NCBI GenBank assembly: GCA_016875165.1
Contig: VGSF01000055.1
Span: forward strand, 1-32,327
Source: Deltaproteobacteria bacterium
Lineage (GTDB): Bacteria; Desulfobacterota; SM23-61
Direction: 5' to 3'
DNA: 32,327 nucleotides
Made by a program: the position numbers and the translations under genes. Shown here in pieces: positions 14,774-22,949 of this stretch. The notes below the pieces were generated by a model that did not search any database, was not told the origin of the DNA, and worked only from the letters and a program-made list of their open reading frames with translations. Position 1 is the first letter of the stretch; each line of letters opens with the position of its first letter.

Positions 14774-15873
14774 TGTTCGATCGGGATTATTATGACCTCC
14801 TGGGCGTTGATCATTCAGCCACGCTGGAGGAGATTAAAAAAGCTTACCGCCGCCTCGCCCACCAGTACCATCCGGACAAAAATCCCGGCAACCCATCTGC
14901 CGAAGAACAGTTCCGGCGAATTACCCAGGCCTACGAAATCCTGCAGGATGCCCAGAAACGGGCTGCCTATGACCGATATGGCGCCTCCCTGGGGCGGAGG
15001 AAATTTACAGGATTCCGGGAACCGGAAGAATTTTCTCCCGGGGGAGATGTTTATAATGATTTTTTCGGGGATATTTTTGAAGATTTCTTCGGAGTCCGCC
15101 AGCAGAAGTTTGCCAAAACCCGGGGAGCAGACCTGCGCTACAACCTGGATGTCTCTCTGGAAGAAGCGGCATTCGGCGCGGAAACAGAAATCAAAATCCC
15201 CCGAACCACGGTCTGCCCGGTATGCCGGGGGAGCTGCTGTTTTCCAGGGACTGCCCCCGTGACCTGTCCGTTATGTAAAGGTTTCGGGTCGTTCCATGCT
15301 CAGCGCGGCTTTTTTATGACCGAAACCACCTGTGAACGTTGCCGGGGCGAGGGAAAGATTATTGTGCGGCCGTGTTCCCAATGCCGGGGAATGGGTCGCG
15401 TCAAATTAAGCCGGATTATCCGGATGAATATTCCTCCCGGGGTGGGCAACGGCACACGCCTGCGCATGCGCGGGGAAGGGGAAACAGGCAGAAACGGTGG
15501 TCTGCCTGGGGACCTATACGTGGTCATATCCTTAAAGAAGCACCCTGTTTTTAGCCGTTCAGGAAATGATATCTTCTGTCAGGTTTCCATTAGCCTTGTT
15601 GAAGCGGTAATGGGGGGGGAGATCGAGGTGCCCACCTTAAAAGGAAAGGCCAAAGTAAAGGTGCCAGCGGGAACTCCTGAGGGAAAAATTTTTACGCTGA
15701 AGGGCTTAGGAATGCCCGCTTTGCAAGGAGCCGGCCGGGGGGACCAGAAAGTGATGATGAAGGTGGAAATTCCCAACAGGTTGAACAAGCGCCAGCGGGA
15801 ATTATTGGATGAGTTTAACCGCTTGGGCGCGGGAGGAGGGAAGAGCAGGAGCAAAAGTTCTGCGAGCTATTAA
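14773..15873 (+). CDS. dnaJ: Chaperone DnaJ (Hsp40)
   Basis: This 366-aa DnaJ has the N-terminal J domain with HPD ([12 protein letters not shown], about residue 34), a short G/F region rich in Phe, Asp and Gly, and a full zinc region with four C-x2-C motifs ([32 protein letters not shown]), then the substrate-binding C-terminal domains. The first zinc motif ends in Ser-Cys instead of the usual Gly-x-Gly. It hands unfolded clients to DnaK and stimulates its ATPase. It is joined to grpE by a one-base overlap, so dnaK, which usually lies between them, is missing here. Confidence 0.95.
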   Translation: MFDRDYYDLLGVDHSATLEEIKKAYRRLAHQYHPDKNPGNPSAEEQFRRITQAYEILQDAQKRAAYDRYGASLGRRKFTGFREPEEFSPGGDVYNDFFGDIFEDFFGVRQQKFAKTRGADLRYNLDVSLEEAAFGAETEIKIPRTTVCPVCRGSCCFPGTAPVTCPLCKGFGSFHAQRGFFMTETTCERCRGEGKIIVRPCSQCRGMGRVKLSRIIRMNIPPGVGNGTRLRMRGEGETGRNGGLPGDLYVVISLKKHPVFSRSGNDIFCQVSISLVEAVMGGEIEVPTLKGKAKVKVPAGTPEGKIFTLKGLGMPALQGAGRGDQKVMMKVEIPNRLNKRQRELLDEFNRLGAGGGKSRSKSSASY

Positions 15874-15877
15874 AAAA

Positions 15878-16191
15878 TTTGGATCATCTCCAAATTATTT
15901 TATCAAATTTTTAATGAAAGCCTGCCAAGGTCCCGGAAGGAAAGGCAGATTGCGCCGCAAGCATCGGCGGGATATCCACTCTCCATAAACCCAGATCTTA
16001 CTTTCCGCAAAGCGCAGCGGGGGCGGGAAAAGAAAGGTGCGGAGGATAGAAGAACACCCCCGCCCCAGCTTAAGATGGATGCGTGCCTCATGATTGCAAG
16101 CAATCTGGCTTTCCTTCCGGGACCCTGAAATCACTGCCCATTTTAAATATGCCAGCTCTTTGGCCCTCAACTAATTTGGAGATGATCCAAA
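15878..16191. repeat. Long palindromic element (family F), between dnaJ and tatC
   Basis: TTTGGATCATCTCCAAATTA at 15878-15897 is the exact reverse complement of 16172-16191. Inside, GGTCCCGGAAGGAAAG pairs with CTTTCCTTCCGGGACC, and GGGGGCGGG pairs with CCCGCCCC, so the whole 314 bp is a nested palindrome like family R1 but with different ends. It starts four bases after the dnaJ stop and could also terminate dnaJ transcription. No clear target duplication and no second copy in the window. Confidence 0.75.
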
Positions 16192-16213
16192 AATTTTGAA
16201 TCTCTTCCTTCCA

Positions 16214-16990
16214 TTAACCACTGCCCCCTTCGTCTGAGGGGGGCGATTTTTCCTCTCCCTTTTCCTCCATCTTTTCCTTTTTCCCGCAAAATTTGGCCAT
16301 CCAGATGGATCCTTCATACATGGCCAGCAGTGGGCCGGCCAACAGGAGCTGCGAAACTATGTCCGGGGGCGTTAGAACAGCGGCAGCAACAAAAATGACC
16401 AGAATGGCAAACTTGCGGTTCCGGGAAAGAGCCTGGGCCGACACCACTCCCATGCGGGACAGGAAGAGAACCAAAGCCGGCCACTGGAACAACAGTCCAA
16501 AAGCCAGGAGGAGTTTAATGGTAAAGGTAAGATATTCCCTGATGGCCGGAAGCGGACGGATTGTGTCGGAGGCGAAGCTCAGGAAAAAACGGAAGACCAC
16601 CGGAAAAACGATAAAATAACAGAAAAGAGCGCCGCCCACGAAAAAAACCGAAGAAACGACAAGATAAGGATAAACATATTTTTTTTCCCGCTCGTAAAGC
16701 CCTGGTGAAATAAAGGCCCAGACCTGATAAAGGATAAAAGGGGAAGAAAAAAAGATTCCGGCCAGGAATGCCGATTTTAAGTAAATGAAAAAGGCTTCGG
16801 GAACCGCGGTGAAAACCAGTGAGCTGCCCTGGGGCAAAGCCTGGACGAGGGGGCGCATCAGGATTTCGACGATCTGCTTGATGAAGGCATAACATATGGC
16901 GAAGGTCACACCAATGGCCAGAAACGAATAAATTAGCCTTTTACGCAGCTCCTCGAGGTGCGCGGTAAGAGGAAGTTTCTTTTCAGTCAT
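16214..16990 (-). CDS. tatC: Sec-independent protein translocase TatC
   Basis: TatC is the multi-span receptor of the twin-arginine translocase that exports folded proteins. I start at the ATG 16988-16990 (MTEKKLPLTAHLEELRKRL), which fits the family start; the frame is open further up but overlaps tatA. The 258-aa protein has the hallmark HLEELRKRL, FYLSPGLYEREKKY-like FISPGLYEREKKYVYP, and about six hydrophobic helices, with an acidic/serine tail. It follows tatA with one base between stop and start, so the pair is one transcription unit. Confidence 0.94.
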   Translation of the reverse strand: MTEKKLPLTAHLEELRKRLIYSFLAIGVTFAICYAFIKQIVEILMRPLVQALPQGSSLVFTAVPEAFFIYLKSAFLAGIFFSSPFILYQVWAFISPGLYEREKKYVYPYLVVSSVFFVGGALFCYFIVFPVVFRFFLSFASDTIRPLPAIREYLTFTIKLLLAFGLLFQWPALVLFLSRMGVVSAQALSRNRKFAILVIFVAAAVLTPPDIVSQLLLAGPLLAMYEGSIWMAKFCGKKEKMEEKGEEKSPPSDEGGSG

Positions 16991-16991
16991 T

Positions 16992-17432
16992 TCAGACGGA
17001 TCCCTTGGTTGCGGCAGGTTGGTTTTCTTCCTTTGGCAGGGGAGTGGTTTGGGCAATAGGTTCCATAGGGGGAGCGCTTTCCGCTGATTCGGCTACCCCT
17101 ACTTTTCCTCTTTCCAGATCATCGATAAGAGAGTCGGTTGTGGAAACTCGGTCCGTTGCGGGTTCTTTCATCTCGGGAAGGATGGTTTCGGAAGTGGCGC
17201 CTGTTTCAGGCGGAGGAACGACCAGGTTCTCGGGATATTTATAGATTTCCTCTTTATCCAGGTCGATCTTTAAATCGTTATCGATGCTTGTTTTCAAGTC
17301 GTCCGTGGCTTTTTTGAATTCAGCCATTCCTTTTCCCAGGGATTTGGCCAGATCAGGAAGTTTCTTGGGGCCGAAGACAATCAGGGCCACGACGAGAATG
17401 ATGATTAATTCAGGGAGACCGATGCCAAACAT
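16992..17432 (-). CDS. Twin-arginine translocase subunit TatA/TatB
   Basis: The start is the ATG at 17430-17432 (MFGIGLPELIIILVVALIVF), preceded by AAAGG. The 146-aa protein has one N-terminal membrane helix, the FGPKKLPDLAKSLGKGM hinge and amphipathic helix, then a long Pro/Glu/Thr-rich tail (about residues 55-146). The E in LPEL and the extended tail fit TatB as well as TatA; a single TatA/B gene with tatC is common in Desulfobacterota. It forms part of the protein-conducting or receptor ring with TatC, encoded next. Confidence 0.88.
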   Translation of the reverse strand: MFGIGLPELIIILVVALIVFGPKKLPDLAKSLGKGMAEFKKATDDLKTSIDNDLKIDLDKEEIYKYPENLVVPPPETGATSETILPEMKEPATDRVSTTDSLIDDLERGKVGVAESAESAPPMEPIAQTTPLPKEENQPAATKGSV

Positions 17433-17493
17433 TTTATTTACCTTTTTGTTCAAGAATAGAAACTTTTCAGGGCAGTGTCAAGGACAAAATCGG

Positions 17494-17792
17494 CCTTGCC
17501 CACCTTCACTTTTAATTTTCATTCATGATTTCAGAATGATAGTCAGGACACGGCCCGGACGGGAGGGGGAATCTTTCGGGAGCACAAGGCAGTACTTCTT
17601 GCATGGGCGGGGGCGGGGCTTCCGCTGAAGATGTCCCGCCTTCCTTCGATCCCGCCTTTTCTTTGCGGAAGAAAAGCACGGGCTATGGTTAAGTTTTGTT
17701 CCCGCCGGTGCTCCCTCTTTCATCCCCCTCCCGTCCGGGCTTCGTCTATCACCGTGAATTCATCAATTTATTTAAAAGTGAAGGTGGGCAAG
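17494..17792. repeat. Long palindromic element (family G) with 9-bp target duplication
   Basis: CTTGCCCACCTTCACTTTTA at 17495-17514 (one further base also pairs) is the exact reverse complement of 17772-17792. A second internal pair is CCGGACGGGAGGGGG with CCCCCTCCCGTCCGG. The 9-mer CAAAATCGG lies on both sides (17485-17493 and 17793-17801) in direct orientation, as a target-site duplication would. It fills the divergent tatA-purC gap. A partial copy is at 12405-12482. No coding capacity. Confidence 0.85.
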
Positions 17793-17820
17793 CAAAATCG
17801 GGAACGGTTGCAAGAAAACC

Positions 17821-17849
17821 TTGACAGCAAGCTCTTAATCGACTTAAAT
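17821..17849 (+). promoter_or_regulatory. Sigma-70 promoter of purC
   Basis: TTGACA (17821-17826) and TTAAAT (17844-17849) are separated by exactly 17 bases, 32 bases before the purC ATG. It lies just to the right of the transposed palindrome, whose target duplication ends 20 bases upstream of the -35 box. Confidence 0.65.
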
Positions 17850-17881
17850 AGAAATAAAAAAAAGGGGTAAAGGAGGCACGG

Positions 17882-18784
17882 ATGACCACCCAAGTTTTGT
17901 TGACTACAGACTTTAAAGATATTCAGTTGGCTAATCGCGGAAAGGTGCGGGACATTTATGACTTGGGCAAAAACCTAATGATTGTGGCTACTGACCGGAT
18001 ATCCGCCTTTGACGTGGTTCTACCCAATGGCATACCCCATAAGGGCCGGGTGCTTACTCAGATTTCCGCCCACTGGTTCAAGACCCTCGAGGGAAATTTG
18101 ACCGATCATATGGTGACCACCGACTTAGAAAACTTCCCCGGACTTCCCCGGGATGTTGCCAGGGCGTTGTCCGGCCGGGCCATGATCGTAAAAAAGGCTA
18201 AACTGCTGCCGGTAGAGTGCATTGTTCGAGGCTATCTATCCGGTTCAGGCTGGAATGAATACCAGGAAAAAGGTTCAATATGCGGCATTAATCTACCTCC
18301 AGGATTGAGGGAGTCGTCCAAGCTGGAGACACCCATCTTTACTCCATCGACGAAGGCCGAAATGGGGCAGCACGATGAGAACATCGATTTTGCGGCCACT
18401 GTTAAAATACTGGGCGAAACAATGGCAGGAGAACTCCGTTCCCTGAGTATAAGGGTGTACCAGCAGGCAGCAACCCTGGCCAAGAAGAGAGGAATCATCA
18501 TTGCGGATACGAAATTTGAATTCGGTCTGGATGAGGGCGGGAAGTTGATGATCATCGACGAAGTCCTGACTCCTGACTCCTCCCGTTTCTGGCCTCTTGA
18601 CGGTTATGCTCCCGGAGGTCCCCAGAAGAGCTTTGACAAACAGTTTGTCCGGGATTACTTGCTGTCCATACGCTGGGACAAAAAACCTCCGGCGCCGACC
18701 CTGCCGGAAGACGTGGTGCAGAAGACTTCGGAAAAATACAGGGAAGTCTATGAACGGCTTACCGGCAAAGTTCTGGAAACATGA
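17882..18784 (+). CDS. purC: Phosphoribosylaminoimidazole-succinocarboxamide synthase
   Basis: PurC joins aspartate to CAIR with ATP hydrolysis in de novo purine synthesis. The 300-aa protein shows the family signatures: NRGKVRDIYDLGKNLMIVATDRISAFDVVLP in outline (residues about 19-50), VECIVRGYLSGSGWNEY, and LMIIDEVLTPDSSRFWPLDGY. This is the longer eukaryote/bacterial type (about 300 aa) rather than the 240-aa type. AAAGGAGG lies shortly before the ATG, with a promoter 32 bases upstream. No other pur gene is adjacent. Confidence 0.96.
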   Translation: MTTQVLLTTDFKDIQLANRGKVRDIYDLGKNLMIVATDRISAFDVVLPNGIPHKGRVLTQISAHWFKTLEGNLTDHMVTTDLENFPGLPRDVARALSGRAMIVKKAKLLPVECIVRGYLSGSGWNEYQEKGSICGINLPPGLRESSKLETPIFTPSTKAEMGQHDENIDFAATVKILGETMAGELRSLSIRVYQQAATLAKKRGIIIADTKFEFGLDEGGKLMIIDEVLTPDSSRFWPLDGYAPGGPQKSFDKQFVRDYLLSIRWDKKPPAPTLPEDVVQKTSEKYREVYERLTGKVLET

Positions 18785-18890
18785 GAAAGACATCAACCTG
18801 CCTGCCATGATTCTCCACCTGGGCCATGGAAAAATTTACCAGCATATTTGTGGCTTAATACACTAACCACCCTAAAAGGAGCGTGAGAGC

Positions 18891-19943
18891 ATGGGTCGCA
18901 CGGGAATCGTGAAAGACAACCGCTACCTGAATCATGCAGCCGATTCTTACCATCCTGAATCGCCAGAACGTCTGCAAGCGGTTTATAAGATGCTTGAGGA
19001 ACCCGACATGCAGGATAAGTTTGTCGAAATACAACCCAGGGTGGCCACAGATGAAGAACTGGAGCTGATCCATGGCCGCAGGTATATCCAGTTGGTAGCG
19101 TCTACGGCAAACCGCGATTATACGATGCTTGACCCGGATACCTACGCCAATCGCGAATCATATGAAACGGCGAAATTGGCCGCCGGGGGAACCCTATCAG
19201 CCGTGGATAAAGTCTTAAACGGAGAGCTTAACAATGCTTTCGCTTTTATTCGGCCTCCGGGGCATCATGCTGAATCCAACCGGGCCATGGGGTTTTGCCT
19301 TTTTAACAACGTGGCCATTGCCGCCGGATACTCCACCAAAAGTTATTCTTTAAAGAAAGTCCTGATCATCGACTGGGACCTGCATCACGGCAATGGTACC
19401 CAGCATTCTTTTTATGAAAGGCCAGACGTACTGTATTTCTCCGCCCATCAGTTTCCCTATTATCCGGGAACAGGATATGTAACTGAAGTGGGGAGCGGGG
19501 CCGGAAAAGGATTTACCGTGAACGTTCCCCTCCAGGCCGGCCCGGGAGACGCAGAATACATGCAGGTATTTGAAGAAGTACTGGAACCCATTGCCCTGGA
19601 GTTCAAGCCAGAAATTATTTTTGTCTCCGCTGGCTTTGACATTTACTACCAGGATCCCCTGGGGGGCATGCAGGTGACTCCTGCGGGATTTGCCAACCTG
19701 GCCAAGGTTGTCCTGGATTTTGCGAAGGAAACCTGTAAAGGAAAAGTGGTCTTTGTCCTGGAAGGGGGCTACCACCTGAACGGATTAAGGGATTCGATCA
19801 AAGAAGTTTTAAAGGCCATGCGGGGAGATATTCTATCTCCCGGAAGGGACGATAAGATCAGGGAAAAGGTGGACAGGCAATTGATCGATCCAGTTATCAG
19901 AAAGGTAAAAGAGGCTCAGAAACCTTTCTGGAAAAATATATGA
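18891..19943 (+). CDS. Histone deacetylase-family amidohydrolase
   Basis: This 350-aa zinc amidohydrolase belongs to the HDAC/AcuC/acetylpolyamine amidohydrolase superfamily. The active site is intact: RPPGHHAE (121-128, with H125 and H126), the zinc ligands D163 and H165 in DWDLHHGNGTQ, D250 in SAGFD, and the late EGGYHLNGL with the transition-state Tyr. It probably removes acetyl or acyl groups from lysines, polyamines or similar amides in the cytoplasm. AAAAGGAGCG precedes the ATG. It ends 7 bp before the FAH-family gene, so the two are likely co-translated. Confidence 0.9.
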   Translation: MGRTGIVKDNRYLNHAADSYHPESPERLQAVYKMLEEPDMQDKFVEIQPRVATDEELELIHGRRYIQLVASTANRDYTMLDPDTYANRESYETAKLAAGGTLSAVDKVLNGELNNAFAFIRPPGHHAESNRAMGFCLFNNVAIAAGYSTKSYSLKKVLIIDWDLHHGNGTQHSFYERPDVLYFSAHQFPYYPGTGYVTEVGSGAGKGFTVNVPLQAGPGDAEYMQVFEEVLEPIALEFKPEIIFVSAGFDIYYQDPLGGMQVTPAGFANLAKVVLDFAKETCKGKVVFVLEGGYHLNGLRDSIKEVLKAMRGDILSPGRDDKIREKVDRQLIDPVIRKVKEAQKPFWKNI

Positions 19944-19950
19944 GAGGAGA

Positions 19951-20922
19951 ATGAAGTTGAAGTTAGCAACGTTTAGACAAGATCGTGAAGTTCGTCTGGG
20001 GATTGTTTGGGATGCTAAAATAATAGACTTTAACGCCGCCTTACGCCTCCTTAGGAAAAAAGTAAGCTGCCGGGGAAAATCTTTTCCTGTTGCGGATATG
20101 AAAAGTTTTTTAACTTTGGGGGGCCGGGGGATAAAGATGGCCCGCCAAGTGGAAACCTGGGTTAAAAAACAGGCAGAAGGGAAATCCCAATCTGCCCTGG
20201 GAGGATTTATCTTTGACCTGTCTAAAGTAAAATTACTCCCTCCCCTTTCCAACCCTCCAAAGATCATTTGCCTGGCCAGGAATTATGTCAGCCATGTCCG
20301 GGAAGTAATCGGGGATGCGTCGCTGCCACAGGACCTGCTGATTTTCATGAAGCCCGCCACAGCGATCATCGGACCGGGAGATTCCATTACGGTTCCTCAT
20401 GAATGCCGGGAGCTGGATCATGAAATAGAGCTGGCTTTGGTGATCGGCCAAAAAGGGCGCTACATTCCTAAGGAAAAGGCCATGGATCATGTGGCCGGCT
20501 ATACGATCTTGAATGACATCTCCGACCGGGAATACGTGGGGAAAAAAGATCCCGGCCGGATGATCAATTGGTTCTTCATGAAAGCTCCGGATGCCTTCGC
20601 CCCCCTTGGTCCTTATTTAGTCTTAAAAGATGAAATTAAAGATCCGCATGGACTAAGGCTCCGCCTATGGGTTAATGGAGAACTCCGTCAGGATAGTCTG
20701 GGCGAGGAGATGATCTTCAAAATTCCGGAGATAATTGCCCGAACCTCACAATTTATTACGCTTGAACCTGGGGACATCCTATCCACCGGGACGCCGACCG
20801 GAACATCCTTCAGCACGAAACAATATTTAAAGGCCGGGGATGTTATAGATTGTGAGATCGAAGGAATCGGACGGTTGAGAAATATCGTTAAGGTGGAGAA
20901 ACCAATGTACAGGAAGCAATAA
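19951..20922 (+). CDS. Fumarylacetoacetate hydrolase-family protein
   Basis: This 323-aa protein has an N-terminal FAA-hydrolase cap (KLATFRQDREVRLGIVWD) and the C-terminal catalytic domain with KPATAIIGPGDSITVP, the metal-binding acidic run ELDHEIELALVIGQKG, and GDILSTGTPTGT. Members hydrolyse C-C bonds, or isomerise or decarboxylate 2-oxo acids in aromatic and sugar catabolism, using Mg or Ca. The specific reaction is not readable. It follows the HDAC-like gene by 7 bp with GAGGAGA as ribosome binding site. Repeat copy D lies just downstream. Confidence 0.9.
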   Translation: MKLKLATFRQDREVRLGIVWDAKIIDFNAALRLLRKKVSCRGKSFPVADMKSFLTLGGRGIKMARQVETWVKKQAEGKSQSALGGFIFDLSKVKLLPPLSNPPKIICLARNYVSHVREVIGDASLPQDLLIFMKPATAIIGPGDSITVPHECRELDHEIELALVIGQKGRYIPKEKAMDHVAGYTILNDISDREYVGKKDPGRMINWFFMKAPDAFAPLGPYLVLKDEIKDPHGLRLRLWVNGELRQDSLGEEMIFKIPEIIARTSQFITLEPGDILSTGTPTGTSFSTKQYLKAGDVIDCEIEGIGRLRNIVKVEKPMYRKQ

Positions 20923-20986
20923 CTGGAGAAGCCCAAAGGTTAAGGAAGCCCCCTTCCCTGAAAAGTGAGCGGGGCTTTAAATTTTT

Positions 20987-21102
20987 GAATCAATTTAGCC
21001 CTTTGAAAAGAGGTGGGGCGTAAGGTCAGAGGGAATCCATGGCCCGGGGGCCTGGAATCATAAGGCGCTGATTTCTTCTTTTTCAAACCGCTAAATTGAT
21101 AC
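20987..21102. repeat. R1 element, copy D (internally deleted)
   Basis: This 116-bp unit begins GAATCAATTTAGCCCTTTGA and ends CAAACCGCTAAATTGATAC, matching both ends of family R1, but the middle palindromic portion is missing while GGAATCATAAGGCGC is retained. The exact octamer AAATTTTT lies at 20979-20986 and again at 21103-21110. This perfect 8-bp direct repeat at the borders supports insertion by transposition. Confidence 0.85.
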
Positions 21103-21137
21103 AAATTTTTTAAATATTGAATGGATAGAGGCAGCAA

Positions 21138-21878
21138 ATGAAGAATATTGAAGTGAGGTTTTTGGGATCTGGCGATGCTTTCGGTAGCGGGGGGCGATTC
21201 CATGCCTGTGTGCACGTAAAATCGGCAAAGGGTCAGTTTCTCATTGACTGCGGCGCTTCCTCCCTCATTGCCATGAAGCGGTTTGGCATTAATCCTGCGG
21301 ACGTGGATGCCATTCTTGTGTCGCACCTCCACGGCGACCATTTTGGGGGCCTCCCGTTTTTTATTCTGGACGCGCAGTTCAATCGCCGCACGCGTCCATT
21401 GCTCGTGGCCGGCCCGCCGGGAGTAAAAACTCGGGTCCTCCAGGCGATGGAGGTTCTTTTTCCTGGTTCTTCACAGGTTAAGCAAAATTTCGCCATCGAA
21501 TTCATCGAGCTTCAAGAGAGGAACGCTGCTCTCATCGGTTGGATCCAGGTGGTTTCATTCAGCGTACTTCACCCGAGCGGGGCGCCTTCCTATGCCTTGC
21601 GAATTGAGGGCGACGAGAAGATAATCGCCTACTCCGGTGATACGGAATGGGTGAAAAATTTAAGAGAGGCCGCGCGCGGCGCCGACCTTTTTATCAGCGA
21701 AGCCTACTTTTTTGAAAAAAAGATCAAATACCATCTTAACTATCAAACCCTGCTGGACAAGCGGGAACAATTAGGGTGCCAGAAACTCATCCTGACCCAT
21801 ATGAGCGATGACGTTTTGCTAAGGCTAAACGGGCTGGCCATCGAATGGGCGGAAGACGGCAAAGTTGTTGTCTTATAG
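21138..21878 (+). CDS. MBL-fold hydrolase, RNase Z-like
   Basis: This 246-aa metallo-beta-lactamase-fold protein resembles RNase Z-type hydrolases: GSGDAFGSGGRFHAC near the N-terminus, zinc motif H63-L-H65-G-D67-H68 in VSHLHGDHFGG, YSGDTEW, ISEAYFFE, and LTHMSDD near the end. It lacks an obvious flexible arm for tRNA, so a true tRNase Z role is not certain; it may be a related phosphodiesterase or lipid-like ester hydrolase. AGAGG precedes the ATG. Stand-alone gene, plus strand, after an R1 repeat. Confidence 0.83.
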   Translation: MKNIEVRFLGSGDAFGSGGRFHACVHVKSAKGQFLIDCGASSLIAMKRFGINPADVDAILVSHLHGDHFGGLPFFILDAQFNRRTRPLLVAGPPGVKTRVLQAMEVLFPGSSQVKQNFAIEFIELQERNAALIGWIQVVSFSVLHPSGAPSYALRIEGDEKIIAYSGDTEWVKNLREAARGADLFISEAYFFEKKIKYHLNYQTLLDKREQLGCQKLILTHMSDDVLLRLNGLAIEWAEDGKVVVL

Positions 21879-21996
21879 CTCCGTTAAAGACCCTTATTTT
21901 CCTGAGCCGAGCGACCTCCCGCCTGAGCCAGGGCATGGATGAGATTCTGCCCATGATCTTAAGAAAATAGAAAGCGATCTATGGTCAGAAAACTTA

Positions 21997-22025
21997 TTGA
22001 CATCCCTTTGCCTTTGTAATAATAT
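21997..22025 (+). promoter_or_regulatory. Possible promoter upstream of MshEN-type gene
   Basis: TTGACA (21997-22002) and TAATAT (22020-22025) have exactly 17 bases between them. The gene start is 230 bases downstream, with a repeat in between, so a long leader would be needed. Sequence match only. Confidence 0.35.
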
Positions 22026-22087
22026 TTTTGCCAAATCCATGAGTTATTAAAATCTAAATTTAGCGATTTTCTATCCTAAAGAATAAA

Positions 22088-22225
22088 GATTGTCATTTCC
22101 GCCCCCGCTTTCACGAGGGTAAACTTAAGCGGTAATTTAGGGCAGCCTGAAAAATCTGGATTCCGGGTCGCGCTTTGCCCTGTGCACCATGCGGTGCAGG
22201 GATTAGCTTGCCCTGAATGACGATT
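22088..22225. repeat. Dispersed palindromic repeat in leader of MshEN-type gene
   Basis: The ends GATTGTCATTTCCGC and CCCTGAATGACGATT are related to the TCATTCCNGC...GAATGAC dispersed repeats elsewhere in the window. It contains CTGGATTCCGGG and a strong hairpin, CCCTGTGCACC with GGTGCAGGG around ATGC. The ORF caller's start at 22217 lies within this repeat, which is one reason to reject it. Between 21879 and 22087 I see no gene. Confidence 0.6.
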
Positions 22226-22258
22226 GAGCGACAGATTTTGAAATTTGTAGGAACCTCT

Positions 22259-22918
22259 ATGGGCACAGAAAAATATAAAAAAATGGGCAAAACATTAGGC
22301 CAGATTTTGGTTGAAAGGAATATTATCTCTGAGGAACAGCTTGAGTTGGCCCTCAAGTTGCAAAAAAGCGAAAAAGGGAAATATTTGGGGCAAATCTTAA
22401 TCGAGATGGGCGTCCCCCAGGAACAGATTAATAAAGTCCTGGATGATTACAATAAAAGAAAACCGATCGGGCAGATCTTGGTCGATGCGGGAATTATAAC
22501 CCCTGAACAGATGGAAGCAGCTTTAGGAAAGCAAAAGCAGTTGCGAGAACAAGATGTCCAGAAACCTTTGGGAATGTTGCTAGTGGAAATGGGCTATGCA
22601 ACTTACCAGGAATATTTAGAGGCGCTTTCCAAGCATTTTAATATTTCGATCGTTTCATTGAAAAAATTTTCCCTGTCTCCAGACCTGCAAAAAGCGGTGG
22701 GTGTAAAATATGCTCAGCAGAACAAAATAGTTGTGCTGGAAAACAATGAAGACGCCATTAAGATGGCTTTAGCTGATCCCACCACTTCGGCCATGGATGA
22801 ATTAAAAAGGATTTTCCCCCCTTCGAAAAAGGTAGAATTCTATTTAGCCAGTCCGGACGAGATAGATTACTGCCTGAATGAATATTTCAACCCCTTTGCC
22901 TTAAATATCTACAGGTGA
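22259..22918 (+). CDS. Stand-alone MshEN/GspE N-terminal-domain protein
   Basis: I start at ATG 22259, preceded by TAGGAA, not at 22217, which is inside a repeat. The 219-aa protein has four consecutive repeats of the pattern LGQIL-E-G-I-EQL-AL (starting at about residues 13, 44, 69 and 103), followed by a C-terminal part resembling the GspE/PilB N-terminal domain (DLQKAVGVKYAQQN, and ALADPTTSAMDELKR). MshEN repeats bind cyclic di-GMP in several ATPases (established). Here no ATPase domain follows, so it may be a c-di-GMP-responsive adaptor; that is inference. No pilus or secretion gene is adjacent. Confidence 0.75.
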   Translation: MGTEKYKKMGKTLGQILVERNIISEEQLELALKLQKSEKGKYLGQILIEMGVPQEQINKVLDDYNKRKPIGQILVDAGIITPEQMEAALGKQKQLREQDVQKPLGMLLVEMGYATYQEYLEALSKHFNISIVSLKKFSLSPDLQKAVGVKYAQQNKIVVLENNEDAIKMALADPTTSAMDELKRIFPPSKKVEFYLASPDEIDYCLNEYFNPFALNIYR

Positions 22919-22949
22919 CTTTTCTGAATTTTTCCACGACAGCTTCACC

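Noticed and set aside
22217-22258. Upstream start for the MshEN-type gene
   Set aside because: The ATG at 22217 lies in a dispersed repeat (CCCTGAATGACG) and lacks a ribosome binding site; ATG 22259 has TAGGAA upstream.
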